From contig NZ_JADOBG010000022.1 of NCBI RefSeq assembly GCF_016786215.1, positions 434,001-498,000 of the forward strand: 64,000 bases of DNA. The letters are read 5' to 3'. The notes under the pieces are model-generated. The model was not told where the DNA came from. It saw only the letters and a program-made list of their open reading frames with translations, and made no database searches. The position numbers were made by a program, and so were the translations under genes. The stretch is from Legionella bononiensis. Its GTDB lineage: Bacteria; Pseudomonadota; Gammaproteobacteria; Legionellales; Legionellaceae. Shown one piece after another: positions 8,797 to 18,023 of this stretch. Every line of letters starts with the position of its first letter. The stretch's first letter is position 1.

Positions 8797-9561
8797 TTAG
8801 GGCATACCCGTGCTAGTAGGCGCTACGGTTGGTTCGATTTCAACACCTTCTTCTTTGCCAGCAGCAGGTTCTCTGCGCACTTCAGGAGCTTTTTCAACAA
8901 CTTGTTCTTTTTCAGACACAATTTGTTCTTCTGGATATTCATGTAATTGCACAACGACTGGAATTCCTTTTTCTTCCATAAATGACTCACATCCTGACTC
9001 TGGATCCGAAATTTTTGCTATTAATTCCTCTGGATCAGCAGTGACTGGTTTCCCATTTGCGTCGGTTATTACTTCACCATTAGTATCGGCCTCATATATC
9101 TTGCTTCCCTTGCTTACGTTATTTTGTTGAGAAAACCAGGCATTTAAAAGAACATCCAATGCCCCAATTTGCTCAGACGAAAGAGGACTACCATTCGTGG
9201 TGCTATACCCTCGCAACAAGTCAGCAAATTTCCCAAAGGCAATATCCAGATTTATAGGACTGATCAGGTCTGACAATTTCTTAGCGGCAGCAGTAGCCAG
9301 ATTTTCTTGCATATTCTGAAAATCGGTTAAAAACCTCTGATCACCAAACCAGAATTGTGTGCTTGGTGTTAATTTATGGATAGTAAATTCTAAATATTCA
9401 TCTACTTTATCCATTATATCCTGACATTCTTTCAGCATATTGTTATCGATCAGAAGCTGTCTAAATTGTTGAGCAAAATACTGTGCTCCCGGGATTGATG
9501 AGCCCGTTAGCTTCATAAGCTGTAAAAGTATTTCCTTCGGGGGCAATGGTTTTTTGGGCAT
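8797..9561 (-). CDS. Unknown acidic-tailed protein
   Basis: I do not recognise this 254-residue protein. It has no signal peptide or membrane segment. The first 150 residues look alpha-helical, with LLQLMKLTG, FAQQFRQLL and NMQENLATAAAKKLSDL as likely amphipathic helices. Residues about 155-180 resemble a short Asp/Gly-rich hairpin (EADTNGEVITDANGKPV). The last 50 residues are low complexity, rich in Glu, Pro and Val (EEQIVSEKEQVVEK and similar). A Glu-rich, Ser/Thr-ended tail is compatible with a Dot/Icm signal but does not prove one. It is monocistronic, convergent with murU, and followed upstream by a 250-base gap. Confidence 0.75.
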   Translation of the reverse strand: MPKKPLPPKEILLQLMKLTGSSIPGAQYFAQQFRQLLIDNNMLKECQDIMDKVDEYLEFTIHKLTPSTQFWFGDQRFLTDFQNMQENLATAAAKKLSDLISPINLDIAFGKFADLLRGYSTTNGSPLSSEQIGALDVLLNAWFSQQNNVSKGSKIYEADTNGEVITDANGKPVTADPEELIAKISDPESGCESFMEEKGIPVVVQLHEYPEEQIVSEKEQVVEKAPEVRREPAAGKEEGVEIEPTVAPTSTGMP

Positions 9562-9755
9562 GTTATAAGTCTCTCTAAAACTGTTGGCGTACTGTTTCAG
9601 TTAAAATCACCAAGGCAATGGCGATCAGAACATCAATTATTTCAATTTAATTATTATGCTCTATTATAGCAAAACCATTAACATTTTATTTAGCGTGAAA
9701 CGCAACACCTTCACATGTATATAAAATAAGTAAAATGTATAAATTTATTATAGCA

Positions 9756-9784
9756 AACCAGCACCTTTGTTCAGGTAGCTGGTT
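9756..9784 (-). terminator. Hairpin downstream of fadE
   Basis: The stem AACCAGC/GCTGGTT is extended by ACCT/AGGT around a short loop, 30 bases past the fadE stop codon. A clean T-run follows only on the plus strand; on the minus strand the tail is TTTGCTATAAT. Termination of fadE is therefore plausible but not certain. The rest of 9562-9813 is AT-rich and shows no gene. Confidence 0.45.
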
Positions 9785-9813
9785 TTTCAATAGACGTTAA
9801 TTAATTGTAAATT

Positions 9814-12252
9814 TTACATAAATGGAGTTTTGATTGTATCGATAACGGAGTTAAATGTTTTCTTTTTCATAGAATCAAAGGTGAACTCATCAACCAGAAT
9901 CGCATCCCAGCGAGCATCCTCAACTGCCAGTAAATCACTCATTTCTTGTTGATTTAATTCGCCTTTTTCAACTTTTTCCTGCAGTTTCGCTTTTAGTTTA
10001 CCGAATTTCAATCGTTTTGAATCAGCTATCTTTGCAGTAAGTCCTTCAGTTTGAATGATCAACTGAAGAGCATGCTCCATTCGATCAACTGGTTCTTTAG
10101 GATCACCACTTAAAAAGATGTATTTTTTCATGCGATCACGATAATTATTATTACCAGTCATCAGTTTTGCTAATTTTTGATCCAGTTTATCACTGGGGTA
10201 TTGCATGGTTTGTCCAAAAGGAAAAGCAAGTAAACGCGCAACGATCCCTAAAAATCTGGAGGGAAAATTATGGCATAAAGCAATCATGGATTTTTGTGCG
10301 TGATAAAAGCAATAACTGACAGCCCATTTTGCATGAATTTGTTCATCAGGATGATCTTGGTTCATCTGCACATTGCGTAATGCCGCCATAGCCATATAGA
10401 GGTAAGACATCCCGTCAGCAAGACGAGCGGATACACGCTCTTTCCTCTTTAAATCACCACCCAGATAGATTAAAGACAAATCAGCAAGCCAGGCATAAGC
10501 ATGACTTAAACGAGCTAAACGCTTATATTCCCGTTTCATTGAATTATCTGGAGCCGAAATAAAGATCCCACCGGTCCATGCAGAACACACCGTTTTAGCC
10601 AGATTTTGCATGAAATACTGAATATGCTTCCAGATTACTTCCCCGAATGCCTCTTTATTCTCACCTGCAACAGCATAAAATTCTTCACGAATATAAGGAT
10701 GACACGCCATGGAACCCTGACCAAAGATCAGCAGATTTCGTGACATAACATTGGCTCCTTCCACTGTAATCGAGATAGGAACACCTTGATAAAAACTGGT
10801 TAAATAATTACGAGGACCGACGACGACAGCGCGCCCGGCATGTACATCCATAGCCGAATTAACTACGATTCGAGCTAATTCTGTATTGAAATACTTGGTA
10901 ATTGCAGAAGCAACAGAGGGCTTTTTATGCTCATTCACCGCCGCAACCGTTAATAAGCGGGTTGAATTAATTAAATAATTTAAACCAGCAATTTCGGCTA
11001 ACTTTTCTGTAACGCCTTCAAACTGTGCAATTTCCACATTAAACTGACGACGAATTCGTGCAAATGCCCCTGTAGTCAAATAAGACACAGAGGATGATCC
11101 GGCACCTAAGGCAGGCAAGGAAATGGATCGCCCAATTGACAAACATTCAACCAACATTTGCCAACCTGCCCCGGCTTTTTTCTGACCTCCAATAATAGAG
11201 GTAATAGGTACAAAGATATCTTTGCCACGGATGGTACCGTTCATAAAGGGTTGGTCAGCAGGCAGATGTCTGTTACCAATCTCAAGATTTTCAGTCTCCC
11301 TCGGTATCAATAAACAGGTAATACCTTCCTCTCCCTCACCCTGTAATAAACCATCAGGATCCTTCAAATTGACTGCCAAACCGATTAGCGTAGCTACTGG
11401 AGCCAGGGTAATCCAGCGTTTATCTAATGTAATATTAAGGCCTAATACCGTTTTACCTTCAACTTTCTTTTTAACCACGATGGCGTAAGACTGAATTGAA
11501 GTGGCATCACTACCAGCACCTGGTTCTGTCAAGGCAAAACAGGGAATATCAATTCCCTTGGCAAGACGAGGTAAATAATACGCTTTTTGATCTTCTGTGC
11601 CGTAATAATTGAGTAACTCGCCTGGGCCTAAAGAGTTAGGAACCATAACCGTTACAGCAGCCACACCGGATCGGCTCGCCAGTTTTAATACAACATCCGA
11701 GTGTGCTCGTGCTGAAAAGCCTTTACCACCAAATTCTTTAGGTATCACTAATCCCAGGAACCCTTTTTCTTTAATATAAGTCCACACTTTTGCCGGTAAA
11801 TCACGTTCCTGGCTGATTTCCCACTCGTCAAGCATGCTGCATAAAATTTGGGTCTCATTATCTACGAATGATTGTTCTTCCGCTGTAAGCTCGGTACTCA
11901 CTTTAGCTAATCGGTCCCAATCAGGCGTACCAGTAAAAATATCCTGCTCCAGCCAGGTATCTCCGGCATTTAACGCTTCTTCTTCTGTTTTTGACAGTTT
12001 AGGGACTGATTTTCCAGCAGTCTTATATAAAAAATCCGCAATATAAGCACGTACAGGTTCAACTTGAACGATTAATAGGGCGGCCAGAATAACAACCCAC
12101 AGTACTATTCCTATTACCCATGGAAAACCCAACCCAAAAGTTGCTGGAATCAGATAAACAATACTACCTATTTCCCATACCAATGGATTCATGGCTCGAT
12201 ATAGCACTACCAGAGTAAATACCAAATAAACTAAAAAAAATAATAATGCCAT
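9814..12252 (-). CDS. fadE: Acyl-CoA dehydrogenase FadE
   Basis: FadE (812 residues, usual length) is the long-chain acyl-CoA dehydrogenase that starts each round of beta-oxidation. Two or three hydrophobic segments at residues 1-75 mark the membrane anchor typical of FadE. The acyl-CoA dehydrogenase core follows, with the FAD-binding ALTEPGAGSDATS block, RWITLAPVA, and the large C-terminal FadE extension. The ATG at 12252 is preferred over the longer frame from 12315 because AAGGAAGGT lies just upstream and the hydrophobic N terminus begins there. It is divergent from the gene at 12427. Confidence 0.94.
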   Translation of the reverse strand: MALLFFLVYLVFTLVVLYRAMNPLVWEIGSIVYLIPATFGLGFPWVIGIVLWVVILAALLIVQVEPVRAYIADFLYKTAGKSVPKLSKTEEEALNAGDTWLEQDIFTGTPDWDRLAKVSTELTAEEQSFVDNETQILCSMLDEWEISQERDLPAKVWTYIKEKGFLGLVIPKEFGGKGFSARAHSDVVLKLASRSGVAAVTVMVPNSLGPGELLNYYGTEDQKAYYLPRLAKGIDIPCFALTEPGAGSDATSIQSYAIVVKKKVEGKTVLGLNITLDKRWITLAPVATLIGLAVNLKDPDGLLQGEGEEGITCLLIPRETENLEIGNRHLPADQPFMNGTIRGKDIFVPITSIIGGQKKAGAGWQMLVECLSIGRSISLPALGAGSSSVSYLTTGAFARIRRQFNVEIAQFEGVTEKLAEIAGLNYLINSTRLLTVAAVNEHKKPSVASAITKYFNTELARIVVNSAMDVHAGRAVVVGPRNYLTSFYQGVPISITVEGANVMSRNLLIFGQGSMACHPYIREEFYAVAGENKEAFGEVIWKHIQYFMQNLAKTVCSAWTGGIFISAPDNSMKREYKRLARLSHAYAWLADLSLIYLGGDLKRKERVSARLADGMSYLYMAMAALRNVQMNQDHPDEQIHAKWAVSYCFYHAQKSMIALCHNFPSRFLGIVARLLAFPFGQTMQYPSDKLDQKLAKLMTGNNNYRDRMKKYIFLSGDPKEPVDRMEHALQLIIQTEGLTAKIADSKRLKFGKLKAKLQEKVEKGELNQQEMSDLLAVEDARWDAILVDEFTFDSMKKKTFNSVIDTIKTPFM

Positions 12253-12426
12253 AAATATACCTTCCTTTGCTTTTTTATTATTGCAGGCTAGATTGGTAGT
12301 ATATACTCTTTGCACTCCATTTTGCGAGTATCATATTATTCACTTTTAAAAATGAAAATGAAGGTTAAACTTGCATAAATTAACTTCTTAATCTAGCGTA
12401 AACTTATGTACACAGGTGATTAAAGC

Positions 12427-13053
12427 ATGACGCAACGACTTGTTTGGAATTTTGAATTTTCAACAACCAAAACGATTCCCTTAACGAATCTCGTCACGGA
12501 TGAGCATGAAGAGATTAAATGGGAACGACGTTTTTTTTGGTCTGAAGATGAAATTATCCATTTAACCTGCATTGATAATTCTTTGTTGGATCTGGCTAAT
12601 TATCATCAAAAACATAAAGAGGATTCTTATTACCTGCTCCCTGACTCTAATTTAAATATTAAACTTCGACGCAATGAATTATTGTACAAACCCATACTGC
12701 AACATACCCCGTCGGCAACAGGATTTGGTACCAAAATAAATCTGGACACGATACATAATCAACCTGATACAGCAGAAGACATTAAATCAGATTATTTAGA
12801 TTCTATTGCCCAGGAAGCACGACAAAAGGGCATTGAAGTATTTGTCAGGAAAGAAGCTTTTATTTATAAATTTCCAACCACTCCTCATATAAAATTGGAA
12901 CTCGCTCGGCTGGAAGTAAGAAATCATGTCTATTTTAGTGCCTGTATTGAGGGTAAATCGTTATATTTAGTAGAATTACTTAGCGAGCACTTGCTGGGCA
13001 AGCAGGTTTCCTGCGAATATGTAACATTCCTGAAAAACATCATTAAATCATGA
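12427..13053 (+). CDS. Unknown protein coupled to a chromate-type transporter
   Basis: This 208-residue cytoplasmic protein matches no family I recognise. It has no signal peptide or membrane segments. It is rich in charged and aromatic residues, with a central stretch of likely beta strands (YYLLPDSNLNIKLRRNELLYK) and a second in the C-terminal half (AFIYKFPTTPHIKLELARLEVRNHVYFSACIEG, in parts). The alternating strands and Glu/Lys/Arg pattern recall CYTH-like proteins, but I cannot identify the ExExK signature, so I leave it unassigned. It overlaps the following transporter gene by 4 bases, which suggests joint expression. Confidence 0.75.
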   Translation: MTQRLVWNFEFSTTKTIPLTNLVTDEHEEIKWERRFFWSEDEIIHLTCIDNSLLDLANYHQKHKEDSYYLLPDSNLNIKLRRNELLYKPILQHTPSATGFGTKINLDTIHNQPDTAEDIKSDYLDSIAQEARQKGIEVFVRKEAFIYKFPTTPHIKLELARLEVRNHVYFSACIEGKSLYLVELLSEHLLGKQVSCEYVTFLKNIIKS

Positions 13054-13583
13054 TCAAAACACTGTTAGGTATCATTTACAGTTTTGGAAAAATTGGCATC
13101 ATCTCCCTGGGTGGCGGAAATTCCATGCTGAAGCTTTTGGAATATGAAGCAGTAAATTACAGGCATTGGGTAGAAAATGAAGAGTTCATAGGAATGCTGG
13201 GAACCAGTTTTTTATTTCCTGGACTAACTGCAGTAAAACTATCAGCACTTATAGGATACAAGGCGGGAGGAGCTTTAGGTTTAGTCCTTGCGGTGATATG
13301 CCTGAATCTACCTGGCCTGATTATGGCAATACTGGGTTATCATTGGTTAACGTCACATAACGGACCCGTTACGCGAAAAATAATGATTTCAGTACAATAT
13401 GGTGCCTTAGCCCTCTTGGCTGCTGCAACCTATTCGGTAGCGCAGGGAGTTATTGACGTGCATTTTTCAATCCCTATTGCATTGATTACCGTATTGTTTT
13501 TTATTGCCTTGACAGTATGGAATGTTTCTCCTTTTTATGGCTTTCTTGTATTTATTGCGCTCTGTTTTTTTTTGGTGCGCTAA
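13050..13583 (+). CDS. Half-size chromate transporter (CHR family)
   Basis: This inner-membrane protein of 177 residues has a single CHR (ChrA) domain. Family blocks are FGKIGIISLGGGNSMLKLLE near the start and LGTSFLFPGLTAVKLSALIGYKAGGALG, followed by about four further hydrophobic segments. Short CHR proteins normally work as pairs encoded by adjacent genes, or as a fused double-length protein. Here only one half is present, and its neighbour is the unrelated gene it overlaps by 4 bases. The substrate is therefore uncertain; chromate is the family label rather than a deduction. Confidence 0.85.
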   Translation: MIKTLLGIIYSFGKIGIISLGGGNSMLKLLEYEAVNYRHWVENEEFIGMLGTSFLFPGLTAVKLSALIGYKAGGALGLVLAVICLNLPGLIMAILGYHWLTSHNGPVTRKIMISVQYGALALLAAATYSVAQGVIDVHFSIPIALITVLFFIALTVWNVSPFYGFLVFIALCFFLVR

Positions 13584-13674
13584 CTACTCATTATGAATCA
13601 ATAAAAAATGGCTAAAACCTACTGGTGGGTTGAGTTTTTTCAGATTTAGCTCTACCCTGACTAAAAAGAAGAAA

Positions 13675-15759
13675 ATGGAGTTCCCCTTGGATACGACTCT
13701 GGATAACCCAGACTATTATATTAATAGAGAATTTTCTGCAATTGCATTTAATCAGCGAGTGCTCATGCTCGCTAATGATGATCGTGTTCCATTATTAGAA
13801 CGAATGCGATTTCTTAGTATTTGCAGCAGCAACCTTGATGAGTTTTTTGAAATTCGTGTTGCTGGACTTAAAGAAAAAATTGCTCTTTCTTCAGGAAAAT
13901 TAACAATCGACGGTTTACGAGCCGACGAAGCATTTAGCCAAATCAGTCAAAGAGCACACCTTTTAATCGATCAGCTCTATAGCATCTTCAATAAACAATT
14001 ACTTCCTGCGTTGCGCAAAGAAAATATTCATTTCCTTGAAACCCATCAGTGGACTGATGATATTCACTTATGGGCAAAACATTATTTTAAAAATGAAATA
14101 TTGCCTGTAATCAGCCCCATAGCATTAGATTTGGCACATCCGTTACCCAGATTAATTAACAAAAGCCTTAACTTTATCATCTCTTTAAGTGGCAAAGACG
14201 CCTTTGATCGAAATATTAATTACGCAGTAGTACACGCCCCAAGGTCTATACCTCGCATGATTCATTTACCTTCAGAATTATGTGGTGATGCTCATTATTT
14301 TGTTTATTTGTCCTCCATTATAAAAACTCATGTAAACAGCTTATTCCCTGGAATGGAAATAAGCGGATGCTATTCTTTTCGCCTGACTCGTAATAGCGAT
14401 TTGTTTCTTAGAGAAGAAGAGATTGATGATTTAGCTAAAGCGGTGCAGAGAGAAATATTTTCTCGCCATTATGGGCATGTGGTCCGATTGGAAATTGAAC
14501 AAAAATGTCCAGATAAAATTGTAGATTTTCTTTTACAAAAATATCATCTACGCCATGAAGATGCCTATTATTGTGATGGTCCTGTTAATCTTCAACGATA
14601 CATGACCGCCATTAATAGCATAGACAGACCGGATCTTAATTATCCTGTTTTTGCCGCACAATATCCTAAGCTTCCTAAGTCACAGCGAAATTTATTTAAC
14701 GTTCTTGATGAGCAAGATATATTACTGCACCATCCTTATCAAAGTTTTGATTTGGTCATTGATTTTGTCAGACAGGCCGCATCAGATCCCAATGTATTGG
14801 CAATTAATCAAACTCTTTACAGAACTCACTCAGAATCAGTTATGGTTGATGCATTGGTGAATGCAGCACACTCAGGAAAAGAAGTCACTGCGGTTATTGA
14901 ATTACGAGCCCGTTTTGATGAAGAATCCAACCTAAAACTGGCGAATAAGCTTCATGCCGCGGGTATTTTGGTGCTTTACGGCGTGGTGGGTTATAAGACT
15001 CATGCAAAAATGACCTTGGTCGTTAGAAGAACGCACGGTAAGTTAAAACGTTATGTACATCTAAGTACTGGAAATTACCATGAACAAACCGCGAAACGCT
15101 ATACGGATCTTGGATTGTTAACTTCTGAACCAACGATTACCTCTGATGCTCAACTGATTTTTCAACAGCTAACAGGATTAGGAAAGGTAGTAAAATTAAA
15201 GGCGCTTAGTCACTCCCCTTTTACTCTACAAAAAACACTCTTACAACTTATAGAACAGTGCAGTACTGCAGCTGCAGAAGGCAATGAGAGCGAAATTATG
15301 CTTAAAGTAAACGGATTAACTGACAAAGTGACTATCCAAGCGTTATACAAAGCGTCACAAGCGGGAGTAAAAATTAATCTTCTGGTCCGTGGAGTTTGCT
15401 GCTTAAAACCAGGGTTGCCAGGAATTTCTGACAACATCAGAGTGCTTTCCTTTATTGGCCGTTTTCTGGAACATCATAGAATATTCTACTTTAGAACAAA
15501 TGAAAAAGAACAGTATTTTTGCTCCAGCGCTGACTTAATGGAACGGAATTTATACCATCGCATTGAAATTATGTTTCCTATACTCAATGATGAGTGTCAA
15601 AAAAGAATCAAGAATGAAATTATTAAAAACTATCTTAAAGACAACAGTAACACTTGGGAAATGCAAAGTGATGGTACTTATAAACCTACAACGCAAGGGA
15701 ATAATTGCGCCCAGGAAAAATTAATTGAACTTTATGCCGAAAAGGATATACCAATTTAA
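13675..15759 (+). CDS. ppk1: Polyphosphate kinase 1
   Basis: Ppk1 (about 694 residues, usual size) reversibly polymerises the gamma-phosphate of ATP into inorganic polyphosphate. The N domain starts YYINREFSAIAFNQRVL. The SICSSNLDEFFEIRVAG block, the HHPYQSFDLVIDFV block and two phospholipase-D-like catalytic domains follow. The autophosphorylated His lies in GVVGYKTHAKMTLVVRR, followed by YVHLSTGNYHEQTAKRYTDLGL. The frame opens with a TTG at 13630. The ATG at 13675 is preferred because a purine-rich AAAAAGAAGAAA precedes it and family similarity begins soon after. A small stem-loop follows the stop. Confidence 0.95.
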   Translation: MEFPLDTTLDNPDYYINREFSAIAFNQRVLMLANDDRVPLLERMRFLSICSSNLDEFFEIRVAGLKEKIALSSGKLTIDGLRADEAFSQISQRAHLLIDQLYSIFNKQLLPALRKENIHFLETHQWTDDIHLWAKHYFKNEILPVISPIALDLAHPLPRLINKSLNFIISLSGKDAFDRNINYAVVHAPRSIPRMIHLPSELCGDAHYFVYLSSIIKTHVNSLFPGMEISGCYSFRLTRNSDLFLREEEIDDLAKAVQREIFSRHYGHVVRLEIEQKCPDKIVDFLLQKYHLRHEDAYYCDGPVNLQRYMTAINSIDRPDLNYPVFAAQYPKLPKSQRNLFNVLDEQDILLHHPYQSFDLVIDFVRQAASDPNVLAINQTLYRTHSESVMVDALVNAAHSGKEVTAVIELRARFDEESNLKLANKLHAAGILVLYGVVGYKTHAKMTLVVRRTHGKLKRYVHLSTGNYHEQTAKRYTDLGLLTSEPTITSDAQLIFQQLTGLGKVVKLKALSHSPFTLQKTLLQLIEQCSTAAAEGNESEIMLKVNGLTDKVTIQALYKASQAGVKINLLVRGVCCLKPGLPGISDNIRVLSFIGRFLEHHRIFYFRTNEKEQYFCSSADLMERNLYHRIEIMFPILNDECQKRIKNEIIKNYLKDNSNTWEMQSDGTYKPTTQGNNCAQEKLIELYAEKDIPI

Positions 15760-15771
15760 GGTGTGTTGACC

Positions 15772-15789
15772 ACACTAAATCAGTAGTGT
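15772..15789 (+). terminator. Short terminator-like stem-loop after ppk1
   Basis: ACACTA and TAGTGT pair across a 6-base loop and are followed by TTT on the plus strand. The stem-loop overlaps the 3' end of the convergent epmB gene and could end ppk1 transcription. Confidence 0.4.
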
Positions 15790-16758
15790 TTTGTGCGTCT
15801 TGCCCGGCTCTTCCCTTGCAAGACGTGGTAATAAATATCCTGGCAAGAGACTTTGTAACTGCTGGTAGATGGTTTGTGCTTTCGAAATGGACATATCAAA
15901 GTGAGCAGCACCTTTAACCTTATCCAGTACATGGAGATAATAAGGCAGTACTCCATAAGCAAATAAAGCATGGCTTAATGCAGCCAAAATTTTTGGATCA
16001 TCATTTATTCCTGTTAATAAAACGCTCTGATTCAGTAACAGGCAACCTGCAGTCTTTAAGTCAGTACAGGCTTTAAGGACGTTCTCATCCAACTCTTGCG
16101 CATGATTACAATGCAAAACAATTACTTTATTTAATCGAGTTGATTCTAATATCGAAAGTAAATCACTATCTATTCGTTCGGGAAATACTACAGGAATACG
16201 CGTGTGCACCCGTAAGGTTGTTACATGGTGTATATGCTCTAATTGTTCGATCAATTCCTTTAATACCAAATCGGAGGCAAGTAATGGATCTCCGCCACTT
16301 AATATAACCTCAGAAATTGAAGGATCATTCGCTACATACTCACAAATCTCTTTCCAGCCATTTCGTCCAGGATTATTTTCCTTATAGGGGAAATGTCTTC
16401 TAAAACAATAACGGCAATTAACGGCACAAACTCCAGTTACTGTTAATAGTACGCGTCCATGATATTTATGAATTAAGCCTTTTAAGGGATTAGTACTTAA
16501 TTCCTCAAGAGGATCCAAACTGTACGCCTCATGACTGACCAACTCGCCTTCTACAGCCAGTACCTGTAATAACAAGGGGTCATTCGGATTGCCCTTCTGC
16601 ATTCGATTTGCGAAACTCAAGGGTATACGTGAGGAAAATTCTTTCTCAGCTAAAGCGCTCCCCATTTTATTTGGCAATTCTAAATAACTTAATAAATCAG
16701 TTGCTGAATTGAATCCTAGTGCTAATTTTTTTTGCCAACTCAATGAGGTATCTCGCAT
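15775..16758 (-). CDS. epmB: EF-P beta-lysylation protein EpmB (lysine 2,3-aminomutase family)
   Basis: EpmB (327 residues) is a radical-SAM, PLP-dependent aminomutase that converts L-alpha-lysine to beta-lysine for attachment to elongation factor P. The radical-SAM cluster motif CxxxCxxC is C111-AVN-C115-RY-C118, followed by FRRHFPY as in the family. The ILSGGDPLL block comes next, and the C-terminal HYLHVLDKV-like (YYLHVLDKVKGAAHFD) PLP region is present. It is divergent from efp, its substrate gene, a widespread pairing. The ligase EpmA is not in the window. Confidence 0.94.
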   Translation of the reverse strand: MRDTSLSWQKKLALGFNSATDLLSYLELPNKMGSALAEKEFSSRIPLSFANRMQKGNPNDPLLLQVLAVEGELVSHEAYSLDPLEELSTNPLKGLIHKYHGRVLLTVTGVCAVNCRYCFRRHFPYKENNPGRNGWKEICEYVANDPSISEVILSGGDPLLASDLVLKELIEQLEHIHHVTTLRVHTRIPVVFPERIDSDLLSILESTRLNKVIVLHCNHAQELDENVLKACTDLKTAGCLLLNQSVLLTGINDDPKILAALSHALFAYGVLPYYLHVLDKVKGAAHFDMSISKAQTIYQQLQSLLPGYLLPRLAREEPGKTHKTLLI

Positions 16759-16829
16759 TAATTATACAGACTTGATAAACTGTGCGAACTTTAGCGAAAA
16801 TACAGCAAAATCTCAACTATGGAGCACTA

Positions 16830-17399
16830 ATGGCAATCTATAGCACTAATGAATTTAAAAATGGCTTAAAAGTAATGGTAGATGATGCTCCTTGCAGCAT
16901 TCTTGACTGTGAATTTGTTAAACCGGGTAAAGGACAGGCATTTACTCGTATTAAAATTCGCAATCTGAAAACAGGACGAGTAGTAGAGCGTACCTTTAAG
17001 TCAGGTGATACCCTGCCTTCTGCTGATGTTGCCGATGTAGAAATGCAATATCTCTACAATGATGGCGAACAATGGCACTTTATGGTTCCAGACAATTTTG
17101 AACAATATGCACTTAATGAAGCTGTTCTTGCAGATGCGGCTCAGTGGTTAAAAGAACAAGATATTTGTATTGTAACTTTATGGAATAATGAACCAATACA
17201 AGTTATGCCTCCTACTTTTGTTATTTTGGAAATTGTTGAAACGGATCCTGGCTTAAAAGGCGATACCTCTGGCGGCGGCGGCAAACCAGCGAAATTAGAA
17301 ACAGGAGCAGTAGTTCGAGTACCTCTGTTTGTGCAAACAGGCGAATTAATCAAAGTGGATACCCGTAAAGGCGAATATGTTTCTCGAGCAAAAGAATAA
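16830..17399 (+). CDS. efp: Elongation factor P
   Basis: EF-P (189 residues) relieves ribosome stalling at polyproline stretches. The KOW-like N-terminal domain holds the modified loop KPGKGQAF with Lys34 at the tip, the residue that EpmA/EpmB beta-lysylate. The C-terminal OB domains end with the block around [25 protein letters not shown] (in parts). The frame is open from 16782, but the ATG at 16830 is preferred because GGAG lies 6 bases upstream and the canonical [14 protein letters not shown] starts there. The divergent neighbour is epmB. Confidence 0.97.
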   Translation: MAIYSTNEFKNGLKVMVDDAPCSILDCEFVKPGKGQAFTRIKIRNLKTGRVVERTFKSGDTLPSADVADVEMQYLYNDGEQWHFMVPDNFEQYALNEAVLADAAQWLKEQDICIVTLWNNEPIQVMPPTFVILEIVETDPGLKGDTSGGGGKPAKLETGAVVRVPLFVQTGELIKVDTRKGEYVSRAKE

Positions 17400-17435
17400 T
17401 CGTCAATAAAATTAATAGCCTTATTTTAGGTAGCT

Positions 17436-17469
17436 TAATGAAATGCCAATTACATATGGCATTTCATTA
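17436..17469. terminator. 13-bp perfect stem between convergent genes
   Basis: TAATGAAATGCCA pairs perfectly with TGGCATTTCATTA around an 8-base loop. It lies between efp and the convergent lipoprotein gene, 37 bases after the efp stop and 28 bases from the end of the other gene. It probably serves as a bidirectional terminator, although no long T-run follows. Confidence 0.6.
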
Positions 17470-17496
17470 ACAATATCAGAATCAAATTCAGATATT

Positions 17497-17733
17497 CTAA
17501 TATCCATTGTAGTAGCCACCACCCCAATAACCGTAATCATCTTCCCAATAGCTGGAGTAATAATAATTATTTCCCCAGTACGGTCTGTTATTATAATAAC
17601 CAACAGAGTACACATAATCATTGCTGTATCCTGGATCATAAGCCACTGTATCAACAGAAACAGTTTCTACAGTGCAACCATTCAGCAACAATAAAGGAAC
17701 ACTTATAACAAGAGAAAGTAGTAACTTGTTCAT
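17497..17733 (-). CDS. Small Tyr/Gly/Asn-rich lipoprotein
   Basis: This 78-residue protein has a lipoprotein signal peptide ending in LLNG-C20, so a lipidated mature part of about 59 residues is expected at the envelope. The mature part is strikingly rich in Tyr, Gly, Asn and Trp (about 20 Tyr), with YYNNRPYWGNN and GYWGGGYYNGY as typical stretches. No known domain is visible. Such aromatic-rich low-complexity tails occur in small envelope proteins of many proteobacteria, and no function can be assigned. It is monocistronic and convergent with efp. Confidence 0.8.
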   Translation of the reverse strand: MNKLLLSLVISVPLLLLNGCTVETVSVDTVAYDPGYSNDYVYSVGYYNNRPYWGNNYYYSSYWEDDYGYWGGGYYNGY

Positions 17734-18023
17734 GATAGCTTCCTAGCAAGGTTGTCGCCATTTAATTATACAACATGATCCAATATTACTCAAATTAGAC
17801 ACAACTTTCTGTAACAAAATTCTTGGCTTTTTAACTCAGTTAACCCAAAGCAGTCTGATTTAATTACCGATAAAAATGATTATTATAAAATAGAATAACG
17901 CACAACAAACCATCCGCAGATTCTCTATCCAACAGATATTCATTGATTGTTAGAATCCTATTATTTACTATTATCGCCTGATTGATATTCACACCAATAA
18001 CTGATGATTTGAAAAGGATTTTT

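Noticed and set aside
8810..9130. Open frame on the plus strand opposite the acidic-tailed gene
   Set aside because: It lies antisense to a better-supported gene, is Ser/Thr-rich as expected of a shadow frame of Glu-rich codons, and has no ribosome binding site.
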